A stretch of 6,544 bases of DNA from Desulfonatronovibrio sp. GTDB taxonomy: Bacteria > Desulfobacterota > Desulfovibrionia > Desulfovibrionales > Desulfonatronovibrionaceae. The translations under genes and the position numbers were made by a program. Positions 1 through 6,544 of the stretch are shown here, in pieces. The stretch lies in NCBI GenBank assembly GCA_003558575.1, contig PWPY01000227.1, positions 1-6,544 on the forward strand. The letters run 5' to 3'. Positions within the stretch are counted from its first letter, which is position 1. Every line of letters starts with the position of its first letter. Below the pieces are notes generated by a model that had not been told where the DNA came from, did not search any database, and saw only the letters and a program-made list of their open reading frames with translations.

Positions 1-847
<847 letters not shown>

Positions 848-1318
848 TTTTTATATCTTTGGCCACTGCGTCCAGGATGCCGTTTACAAAGTTTCTGGAA
901 CTGTCATCCCCAAAAATTTTGGCCAGTTCAATGCCTTCATTAATTGCCACCTTCAAGGGAATATCAGGGCAATAACGCATTTCATACACTGCCAGGCGCA
1001 AGATGGTTATCTCAATTTTGGCAATGCGCTGAATCTTCCAGTTTTGGGAATAAGAGGCTATTATTGAGTTAAGGTCGTCAAAATTTTTCCACACTCCGTG
1101 CACCAATGACCATGAAAATGAATCCTCTCCCCACAGCGCTGGAGAAGATTCGTTCTGGAACCTCGCATAGGTTTTTTCCAAAGAGTCAGTGTCTGGTACA
1201 AAGTTTAAAGCATAAAGAACTTGAAAAGCAAAGGTTCTTTGTGTTTTTCTGGAGTTATCAGGATTGGACCTTTTTTTATGGTTATTATCCATTGATTTAT
1301 AGGTGCTTTATCAAGCTG

Positions 1319-1792
1319 TTAATCCACTTGCTCAAGAACCCTGACGGTTTCAAGAAGGGCTGCCGCAGCTTCAACGCCTTTGTTGCCCGCTTTGCTTCCT
1401 GCACGTTCTATAGCCTGTTCAAGGGTGTCTGTTGTAAGAAGCCCGAATCCTACGGGAATCCCTGTATCCATGGAAGTCTGGGCAATGCCTTTGGTTGCTT
1501 CTGAAGCAACAAAGTCAAAATGAGGAGTTGCACCGCGAATAACTGCGCCTAAGCAGATAATTCCATGGTATTTGCTGGTATTAGCAAGCTTTTTTACCAC
1601 AATGGGTAATTCAAATGCTCCCGGGATTTTATAGATAGTCAGGTCGTCGCTGTTAATGCCGTGACGCACAAGGTAATCCACAGCCCCGCCTACAAGCTTG
1701 TCTACAATAAAATCATTAAACCTGGAAGCTACAATGGCGATTTTCAGGTCTTTGGCATCCAGCATTCCTTCGATTGTTCTGATTGACGGCAT
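1319..1792 (-). CDS. ribH: 6,7-dimethyl-8-ribityllumazine synthase
   Basis: RibH condenses 5-amino-6-ribitylaminouracil with 3,4-dihydroxy-2-butanone 4-phosphate to give 6,7-dimethyl-8-ribityllumazine, the penultimate riboflavin step. The 157-residue length is standard for this family, whose members often form 60-mer or pentameric cytoplasmic assemblies; which form applies here cannot be read from the sequence. Substrate-site motifs are intact: SRFN at 23-26, IPGAFELP at 56-63, [14 protein letters not shown] at 80-93 with the catalytic-region His91, and [15 protein letters not shown] followed by SKAGNKG at 118-139, including the conserved Arg130. The ATG has a GGAG Shine-Dalgarno (plus-strand ctcc at 1799-1802) 6 nt upstream. 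That site lies just inside the 14-nt gap after the ribBA stop, so the two genes are closely linked translationally. No odd residues were noticed. Confidence 0.98.
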   Translation of the reverse strand: MPSIRTIEGMLDAKDLKIAIVASRFNDFIVDKLVGGAVDYLVRHGINSDDLTIYKIPGAFELPIVVKKLANTSKYHGIICLGAVIRGATPHFDFVASEATKGIAQTSMDTGIPVGFGLLTTDTLEQAIERAGSKAGNKGVEAAAALLETVRVLEQVD

Positions 1793-1806
1793 ATTATTCT
1801 CCAGAT

Positions 1807-3024
1807 TTATTTTTGTTCAACATTTTGAAGGTTAAGGAGATGTCCCATTTTTTCCTTTTTGGTCGTCAGGTAACAGCGGTTTTCCTCGCAGGCAGGAATT
1901 TCAATGGGAACTCTTTCCACCACCTCAAGCTCAAATCCTTCCAGGCCAATAATCTTTTTGGGGTTGTTAGTCATGAGCCTCATTTTTTGCACTCCAAGGT
2001 TCACCAATATCTGGGCCCCAATTCCATAATCTCTAAGATCAGGGGCGAATCCAAGGGCTTCGTTGGCCTCTACAGTGTCCTTGCCCTCATCCTGCAGAGC
2101 GTACGCTTTAATTTTATTGGCCAGACCAATTCCTCGACCCTCCTGGCCCATGTAAAGAACTACTCCAGAACCCTCTTTATCCACTATCTGCATGGCAGCC
2201 CTGAGCTGATTTCCGCAGTCGCAGCGCAGGGATCCGAAAACATCTCCAGTCAGGCACTGGCTGTGTACCCGGACCAGGGTGGGGGTATCCTTAGCGATTT
2301 TCCCCTTGACTAAGGCAATATGGGTGTGATTATCGGTCTGACTTTCAAAGGCAATAGCCCTGAAATCACCATAGCAGGTGGGAAGTTTTGACTCGCCAAC
2401 ACGCTTGACCATGGAATCAAATCTTGCCCTGTAACGAATAAGATCTTCAATGGTGCAGATTTTGATATCATGTTCCTGGGCAAATTTTTTCAGATCAGGC
2501 ATTCTGGCCATATTCCCGTCATCGCGCATGATTTCACAGATTACGGCTCCAGGCTTGAGCCCTGCAAGGCGGGCTAGATCCACGCTTCCCTCTGTCTGAC
2601 CAGCACGGACCAGTACTCCACCTTTCTTGGCCTTTAAAGGGAATATATGACCAGGGGTGGCAATATCATCTGGTTGAACATTATCATTGATGGCTGTGAG
2701 GATTGTTGTTGCCCGGTCATAAGCTGATATGCCGGTTGTAACACCTTGGGAGGCTTCTATGGAAACAGTGAATGCAGTGCCGAACTGAGAGGTGTTCTTG
2801 GTTGCCATCATGGGCAGTCCCAGTTTATCCACCCAGTCAGGAGCCAAGGCCAGGCAGATAAGACCACGTCCGTGCGTGGCCATGAAATTTATGGCTTCAG
2901 GTGTGATCTTTTCAGCTGCAATGGTCAGATCTCCCTCATTCTCCCGGTCTTCATCGTCCACCAGGATGACCATTTTCCCCTGTTTGATTTCTTCGATAGC
3001 TTCTTCAATTCCGCATACTGGCAT
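1807..3024 (-). CDS. ribBA: Bifunctional 3,4-dihydroxy-2-butanone-4-phosphate synthase / GTP cyclohydrolase II
   Basis: This fusion enzyme makes both riboflavin precursors. The RibB half (about 1-199) converts ribulose 5-phosphate to dihydroxybutanone phosphate plus formate. The RibA half (about 205-395) opens GTP to the diaminopyrimidine. RibB motifs are [11 protein letters not shown] at 23-33 (metal and acid residues Glu28, Glu30), HGRGLIC at 51-57, ATPGHIFPL at 122-130 and ICEIM at 162-166 (Glu164). RibA motifs are the zinc site [18 protein letters not shown] at 254-271 (Cys257, Cys268, Cys270), then GQEGRGIGL and NNPKKI. At 405 residues it has normal fusion length. One oddity: the usual RibB RxGHTE motif reads RAGQTEG at 140-146, so the position equivalent to the E. 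coli RibB metal ligand His153 is Gln143. The codon is clearly CAG. The ATG is preceded by AAAGGA 8 nt upstream (complement at 3033-3038). It sits 45 nt after ribE and 14 nt before ribH. Confidence 0.98.
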   Translation of the reverse strand: MPVCGIEEAIEEIKQGKMVILVDDEDRENEGDLTIAAEKITPEAINFMATHGRGLICLALAPDWVDKLGLPMMATKNTSQFGTAFTVSIEASQGVTTGISAYDRATTILTAINDNVQPDDIATPGHIFPLKAKKGGVLVRAGQTEGSVDLARLAGLKPGAVICEIMRDDGNMARMPDLKKFAQEHDIKICTIEDLIRYRARFDSMVKRVGESKLPTCYGDFRAIAFESQTDNHTHIALVKGKIAKDTPTLVRVHSQCLTGDVFGSLRCDCGNQLRAAMQIVDKEGSGVVLYMGQEGRGIGLANKIKAYALQDEGKDTVEANEALGFAPDLRDYGIGAQILVNLGVQKMRLMTNNPKKIIGLEGFELEVVERVPIEIPACEENRCYLTTKKEKMGHLLNLQNVEQK

Positions 3025-3069
3025 ATCTTATGTCCTTTAAAATTTTTATTTTAGTTTCAAATAGTTAGT

Positions 3070-3738
3070 TTAAACAGAAAAAAAACCATGTTCTTTTAAA
3101 AAGTCACTATTAATCCGGCTCCCGGATTTTTTTTCTTCTGTGGATTCAAGCATTGGTCCAAGCATTCTTTCCACGTATTTGCCAATAACATCTGTCTCCA
3201 TATTAATTAGACTGCCGGTTGTCCAGGAGTTGATAGTTGTTTCTTTCTGAGTGGCAGGAATTATATTTACCTTGAGAAAGCCATTACCACAATCAATCAC
3301 TGTCAGGCTGATTCCGTCCAGGGCAATGGAGCCCTTGCTGATAACCTGTCTGGAAAAGGATTCAGGATATATTAATGTATAGATAACTGATTCTCCTGCC
3401 TTTTCAACGGCGGTTATTTCAGCCTGACAGTCTACATGGCCTGATACAAGGTGTCCGCCAAGGCGGTCGCCTAGTCTTAGAGCTCGTTCCAGATTGACAG
3501 TATCCCCTTGTTTGAGATGTTTGAGATTGGTCACATGCATGGTCTGGCTGGACGCATAAGCGTAAAACCAGTTCTTTCCAAAGTCTTCTACAGTAAGACA
3601 GACTCCATTGACAGCGATGCTCTCACCATGGCTTAAGTTGGAAAATGGGTTTACAGGGGCAATACGCAGCCTGGTTTCTGAACCTTTTGGTTCAAGACCG
3701 TTTATTTTACCTATGGTTTGAATCAGTCCGGTGAACAT
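3070..3738 (-). CDS. ribE: Riboflavin synthase, alpha subunit
   Basis: Riboflavin synthase dismutates two 6,7-dimethyl-8-ribityllumazine molecules into riboflavin and the ribitylaminopyrimidine. The protein is the classical tandem of two lumazine-binding barrels. Barrel 1 opens with MFTGLI and carries GESIAVNGVCLTV at 38-50 and SSQTMHVTNL at 63-72. The linker region ERALRLGDRLGGHLVSGHVD at 84-103 follows. Barrel 2 carries KGSIALDGISLTV at 135-147, IIPATQKETTI at 159-169 and NMETDVIGKYVERML at 179-193. At 222 residues it is slightly long because of a charged tail (194-222), which I take to be a variable extension. The coding region for that tail is bracketed by two 8-nt homopolymers (3078-3085 and 3127-3134). 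The ATG start gives the expected MFTGL N-terminus although its Shine-Dalgarno is weak. It lies 30 nt after ribD and 45 nt before ribBA. The symbol ribC is used for the same enzyme in E. coli. Confidence 0.97.
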   Translation of the reverse strand: MFTGLIQTIGKINGLEPKGSETRLRIAPVNPFSNLSHGESIAVNGVCLTVEDFGKNWFYAYASSQTMHVTNLKHLKQGDTVNLERALRLGDRLGGHLVSGHVDCQAEITAVEKAGESVIYTLIYPESFSRQVISKGSIALDGISLTVIDCGNGFLKVNIIPATQKETTINSWTTGSLINMETDVIGKYVERMLGPMLESTEEKKSGSRINSDFLKEHGFFSV

Positions 3739-3768
3739 AATATTACTTGTTTTTAAAAATGTATGGCA

Positions 3769-4890
3769 TCAGTTAACTGTTGCAATTTTTGGAAAAAGTT
3801 TCAACAAGAGATCATTGCCCATGGTTTTTGATTCAGACAGGCGCAAATCAAATGACTTATCCATGGTTTGGGGAGTTCTGCCCTGAAAAACAGGAATTGC
3901 CTGATTATCACCAAGGATTTTCATGGCTATGAAATGCCAGATTTCATCCGCCAGTTTTGCTTCGAGAAAGCTCAGGGAGAGTTTTCCTCCCCCCTCACAT
4001 AGAGCATAGTATATATTTTTTTTCTGTCTGAGCAGGGTCAGGCCCTGTTCAAGATCAAGGCCGGATAATGTCTTGTTGAGCCCTGTCACCTCGCAGCCAA
4101 TATCTTTCAATCTTTGTGCCTGCTTACTTTCGGAGATTTTCTGATCTGTCCAGAAGATAGTTTCTTGAGCTCTTTCCCGGATAAGATAAAAATCACTGTC
4201 TGGGGAGGGGAGTTTTGAAGTTACAATAATTGCAAGAGGCTGTTTTTGAAAGTCAGCAGTGCGGCAGTTCAGTCTGGGATTATCCTGATAAAAAGTATTG
4301 CCGCCCACAATGACTGCTCCAACTTTTGAGCGTAGTTCATGGACTGATTTTCGGGAAATATCTGACGTGACCCACTGGGAATGCCCACTTCTTGTGGCGA
4401 TGCGGCCATCAAGAGTGGAAGCCATTTTGAGATACAGATAGGCTCTTGAGGTTTTCTGCCAGGTGTTGAAGTCTGCAATGAGATCCAAGCATTTCTGCTC
4501 TTCAATTCCGCAGGTAACATGCACACCGGATTGGGATAAAAATGCAGCTCCACCTCCAGAAACATTTTCATTGGGATCCTTTGTACCGATCACAACGTTT
4601 TTTATTCCAGCTTCAAGTATGGCCTTGGTGCATGGTGGAGTCTTGCCAGTATGGTTGCATGGCTCAAGGGTTACATAAAGGGTGCATTGAGACAGGTCGC
4701 AACCTGTTGTCCGGGCGTCAGTAATTGCTTCAACCTCAGCGTGGCTCTGGCCATATGCCTGATGGTATCCTTGGCCGATGATTTCATCTCCAGCTGTGAT
4801 AACTGCTCCCACGCATGGATTGGGACAGGTTTTGCCCTTGGCTCTCTGGGCTAAAGAAATGGCTTGAGCCATAAAAAGACTCTGGTTCAT
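3769..4890 (-). CDS. ribD: Bifunctional riboflavin biosynthesis deaminase/reductase RibD
   Basis: RibD performs the second and third steps of the GTP branch: zinc-dependent deamination of diaminohydroxyphosphoribosylaminopyrimidine, then NADPH-dependent reduction of the ribosyl chain. The deaminase domain (about 1-145) has substrate motif [10 protein letters not shown] at 22-31, the zinc and proton-shuttle motif HAEVEA at 50-55 (His50, Glu52) and [12 protein letters not shown] at 76-87 (zinc ligands Cys78, Cys87). The reductase domain (about 150-373) has [13 protein letters not shown] at 154-166, [10 protein letters not shown] at 168-177, a [16 protein letters not shown] block, and EGGGKL in the nucleotide-binding half. 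At 373 residues it matches the family length and both active sites look complete. The ATG overlaps the upstream stop in an ATGA arrangement (4887-4890), which points to translational coupling with the dCMP deaminase gene; only a weak AGGTG Shine-Dalgarno precedes it. It is followed by ribE after 30 nt. Confidence 0.97.
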   Translation of the reverse strand: MNQSLFMAQAISLAQRAKGKTCPNPCVGAVITAGDEIIGQGYHQAYGQSHAEVEAITDARTTGCDLSQCTLYVTLEPCNHTGKTPPCTKAILEAGIKNVVIGTKDPNENVSGGGAAFLSQSGVHVTCGIEEQKCLDLIADFNTWQKTSRAYLYLKMASTLDGRIATRSGHSQWVTSDISRKSVHELRSKVGAVIVGGNTFYQDNPRLNCRTADFQKQPLAIIVTSKLPSPDSDFYLIRERAQETIFWTDQKISESKQAQRLKDIGCEVTGLNKTLSGLDLEQGLTLLRQKKNIYYALCEGGGKLSLSFLEAKLADEIWHFIAMKILGDNQAIPVFQGRTPQTMDKSFDLRLSESKTMGNDLLLKLFPKIATVN

Positions 4891-5339
4891 TGCTCAAGAC
4901 ACCTGAAGTTTACCTTGGCTTCCTGAAGCATCTGCATAGCTAAATCGTCAGGATAGCCTTCTGCAAAATATATATTTTCTACTTTACAGTTTATGAGCAT
5001 TTTAGTGCAGATTAGACAGGGCTGAGTTGTGCAGTAAATGGTCGAACCAGTGACGGTAATGCCGTGTACTGCAGCCTGAATAATAATATTCTGTTCAGCG
5101 TGAAGACCGCGGCATAGTTCATGTCGCTGGCCTGATGGAATCTGCATCTGTTCCCGGATGCATCCGGTTTCCTGGCAATGTCTGAGTCCTGCAGGTGAAC
5201 CATTATATCCTGTGGCCAGGATTCGCTTGTCCTTGACTGCGATGGCCCCCACTTTTCTTCTGAGGCAGGTGGAGCGTTCAGCCACAAGATGGGTGATTCG
5301 CATGTAATACTCATCCCAGGAAAGTCTATCCTGTTTCAA
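4887..5339 (-). CDS. dCMP deaminase-family zinc deaminase (ComEB-like), TTG start
   Basis: This 150-residue protein belongs to the cytidine/deoxycytidylate deaminase superfamily and most resembles dCMP deaminase, which converts dCMP to dUMP for thymidylate synthesis. Visible signatures are WDEYYM at 8-13, [13 protein letters not shown] at 21-33, [13 protein letters not shown] at 43-55, CRGLHAEQN at 76-84 (His80 zinc ligand, Glu82 proton shuttle) and [11 protein letters not shown] at 104-114 (zinc ligands Cys108, Cys111). The Cys/His-rich segment 54-76 is typical of dCMP deaminases and absent from plain cytidine deaminase. The start codon is TTG at 5339-5337: an in-frame stop lies two codons upstream, the next Met is residue 13 inside a conserved motif, and AGGAG sits 7 nt before the TTG. 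The stop overlaps the ribD ATG as ATGA, tying two zinc deaminases of the same superfamily together. Substrate is inferred from family resemblance; a role on a riboflavin intermediate is not supported, since RibD has its own complete deaminase site. Confidence 0.94.
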   Translation of the reverse strand: MKQDRLSWDEYYMRITHLVAERSTCLRRKVGAIAVKDKRILATGYNGSPAGLRHCQETGCIREQMQIPSGQRHELCRGLHAEQNIIIQAAVHGITVTGSTIYCTTQPCLICTKMLINCKVENIYFAEGYPDDLAMQMLQEAKVNFRCLEQ

Positions 5340-5346
5340 TGATCAA

Positions 5347-5351
5347 CTCCT
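5347..5351 (-). promoter_or_regulatory. Shine-Dalgarno site fixing a TTG start
   Basis: The minus strand reads AGGAG here, seven nucleotides before the TTG at 5339. With the in-frame stop at 5345-5343 this makes TTG the only reasonable start for the dCMP deaminase-family gene. Confidence 0.8.
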
Positions 5352-5403
5352 GCTTTGATTTATGCTTCTGCCAGGGATTATCAAGATATGTATGGCTGCT
5401 TCC

Positions 5404-5416
5404 TGTTTCAGAAACA
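5404..5416. repeat. 13-bp perfect inverted repeat in the intergenic gap
   Basis: The sequence TGTTTC-A-GAAACA is a perfect dyad with 6-bp arms and a 1-nt centre. It lies in the middle of the 146-nt gap between glyA and the dCMP deaminase gene, about 65 nt upstream of the latter's start. It is too short in loop and stem to be a terminator hairpin, but its form fits a dimeric regulator's operator. I see only one copy and no good -35/-10 pair around it, so it may be chance. Confidence 0.3.
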
Positions 5417-5485
5417 AAGTACACTGCCGCCAGATTATTTGTGCTGCTGCAATATAGCGTTTTGCCAAATTAAAACTTAAAAAAC

Positions 5486-6544
5486 TTACCATGCAAATAA
5501 TGGAAATTGTGTGGCAAACTGTTCAACGTCCTTGCTTATACTTTTCAAGCGATCTTCGTTTTCGTAGTTATCCACTGCATCAATGATCCATTCAACAATT
5601 TTTTCCATGTGTTCTGGCTTCATCCCTCTGGTAGTCAGGGCCGGAGTTCCGAGCCTTACCCCGGAAGTAACAAAGGGTGATCTGGTTTCGTAGGGCACGG
5701 TGTTTTTGTTGACAGTGATGCCAGCTTTGTCCAGAGCGATTTCAGCATCCTTGCCTGTAACGTTTTTGTTTGTGAGGTCAATGAGCATGAGGTGATTATC
5801 GGTTCCCCCTGATACTAAGTTGAATCCTGCATCAGTAAGCAATTGGGCCATCTTTCGGGCATTCTCAATCACCATTTTCTGATACTGGGCAAATTCAGGT
5901 TTTAATGCCTCCCCAAAGGCAACAGCTTTGGCTGCAATGACATGCATTAATGGTCCACCCTGGATGCCTGGAAAAATCTGGGAGTTCAGGGTTTTACCAA
6001 ATTCTTCAGAACTTAGAATCATTCCGCCTCTTGGACCGCGCAGGGTTTTGTGGGTGGTTGTGGTGGTGAAATGGGCATGATCAATGGGTGAGGGGTGCAA
6101 GTCTGCAGCAATAATCCCTGCAATGTGTGCCATATCTACCATGAGTTTGGCACCAACCTTATCTGCAATTTCCCTGAAGCGTTTGAAATCAATGATTCTC
6201 GGATAAGCACTGGCTCCAGCGATTATCATGTCCGGGTTATGTTCCACAGCCACAGCTTCTACCTGATCATAGTCAATAAGGCCGGTTTCTTTTTCTACAC
6301 CATAAAAAACATTATTAAAGAGCTTGCCGGAAAAGTTCACAGGGCTGCCATGAGTCAGGTGTCCCCCGTGAGAAAGATCCATACCCAGGACAGTATCACC
6401 TGGTTTCAGTGCTCCAAAATATACTCCCATATTGGCCTGTGATCCTGAATGAGGCTGAACATTGGCATACTGGGCCTTAAACAAGCTCTTGGCTCTGTCT
6501 CTTGCCAGATCTTCGGCCATGTCCACATATTCGCAGCCACCGTA
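5486..6544 (-). CDS. glyA: Serine hydroxymethyltransferase, partial (5' end outside window)
   Basis: GlyA is the PLP enzyme that interconverts serine and glycine, transferring the hydroxymethyl carbon to tetrahydrofolate, and is the main entry of one-carbon units in the cytoplasm. The window holds 352 codons plus stop. By comparison with E. coli GlyA, about 64 N-terminal residues are missing. The reading frame is open to the window edge, starting YGGCEYVD, so the GTG and ATG codons near 6526 are internal. Motifs are [18 protein letters not shown] (cofactor and substrate contacts), [28 protein letters not shown], and the PLP-lysine motif [15 protein letters not shown] with the lysine at fragment residue 166. 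The C-terminal blocks [19 protein letters not shown] and [14 protein letters not shown] are also normal. The stop TAA is followed by an AT-rich stretch without a GC stem, so no terminator is evident before the next gene 146 nt downstream; co-transcription with the rib genes is possible but unproven. Confidence 0.97.
   Translation of the reverse strand, partial: YGGCEYVDMAEDLARDRAKSLFKAQYANVQPHSGSQANMGVYFGALKPGDTVLGMDLSHGGHLTHGSPVNFSGKLFNNVFYGVEKETGLIDYDQVEAVAVEHNPDMIIAGASAYPRIIDFKRFREIADKVGAKLMVDMAHIAGIIAADLHPSPIDHAHFTTTTTHKTLRGPRGGMILSSEEFGKTLNSQIFPGIQGGPLMHVIAAKAVAFGEALKPEFAQYQKMVIENARKMAQLLTDAGFNLVSGGTDNHLMLIDLTNKNVTGKDAEIALDKAGITVNKNTVPYETRSPFVTSGVRLGTPALTTRGMKPEHMEKIVEWIIDAVDNYENEDRLKSISKDVEQFATQFPLFAW

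Noticed and set aside
1783..2313. Long plus-strand open frame opposite ribBA (176 codons)
   Set aside because: It lies wholly antisense to well-supported RibA coding sequence and the ribBA-ribH junction, and its translation shows no family motif.
4269..4571. Minus-strand 100-codon frame inside ribD, and a similar one at 5012-5314 inside the deaminase gene
   Set aside because: They are out-of-frame shadows of genes whose own frames carry complete catalytic motifs.
5370..5400. Possible -35/-10 promoter (TTGATA and TAAATC, or a GATAAT -10-like hexamer)
   Set aside because: Each candidate has only one acceptable hexamer at a proper spacing, which is too weak in AT-rich DNA.
5340..5485. FMN riboswitch upstream of the rib genes
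   Set aside because: I found none of the conserved aptamer segments by eye in this gap; a covariance-model search would be decisive.
5440..5490. Intrinsic terminator after glyA
   Set aside because: T-rich runs follow the stop (TAAGTTTTTTAAGTTTTAA) but there is no GC-rich stem before them.
5980..6100. Extra Thr (five in a row) at the GlyA PLP-lysine motif
   Set aside because: Length is unchanged; the usual Val-Val preceding TTTTHK is simply Phe-Thr here, a conservative family variation.

Overview
The window is a tightly packed stretch of housekeeping genes, all on the minus strand, so transcription runs from high to low coordinates. In that direction the order is: glyA (5' end outside the window), a dCMP deaminase-family gene, ribD, ribE, ribBA, ribH, nusB, an unrecognised 182-codon ORF, and the first 94 codons of leuS. 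Gaps are short (4-nt overlap, 30, 45, 14 and 26 nt, 32-nt overlap, 16 nt), which suggests one operon from the deaminase gene to leuS. The only larger gap is 146 nt, between glyA and the deaminase gene. I saw no RNA gene, mobile element, CRISPR array or convincing intrinsic terminator.

Organism: moderate-to-low GC with many AT-rich junctions. The order glyA, dCMP deaminase, ribD, ribE, ribBA, ribH, nusB, leuS is one I associate from memory with sulfate-reducing Desulfovibrionales (Desulfovibrio and relatives). I infer a lower-GC member of that group, without genus-level confidence.

Function: four adjacent genes encode the core of riboflavin synthesis. RibBA supplies both entry precursors (from GTP and ribulose 5-phosphate), RibD does the deaminase and reductase steps, RibH makes lumazine and RibE dismutates it to riboflavin. 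The dephosphorylation step and the FMN/FAD-forming kinase (RibF) are not here. Placing ribH next to nusB is a common bacterial arrangement. The flanking genes link the block to one-carbon metabolism (GlyA), pyrimidine deoxynucleotide supply (dCMP deaminase), rRNA antitermination (NusB) and translation (LeuS).

Points deserving attention: a Gln where the RibB half of RibBA normally has a metal-binding His; the unrecognised Trp-rich ORF between nusB and leuS; the TTG start of the deaminase gene with a clear Shine-Dalgarno; and the 146-nt gap, which holds a 13-bp dyad and an ATG-less open frame but no recognisable FMN riboswitch. I found no clearly undescribed system.
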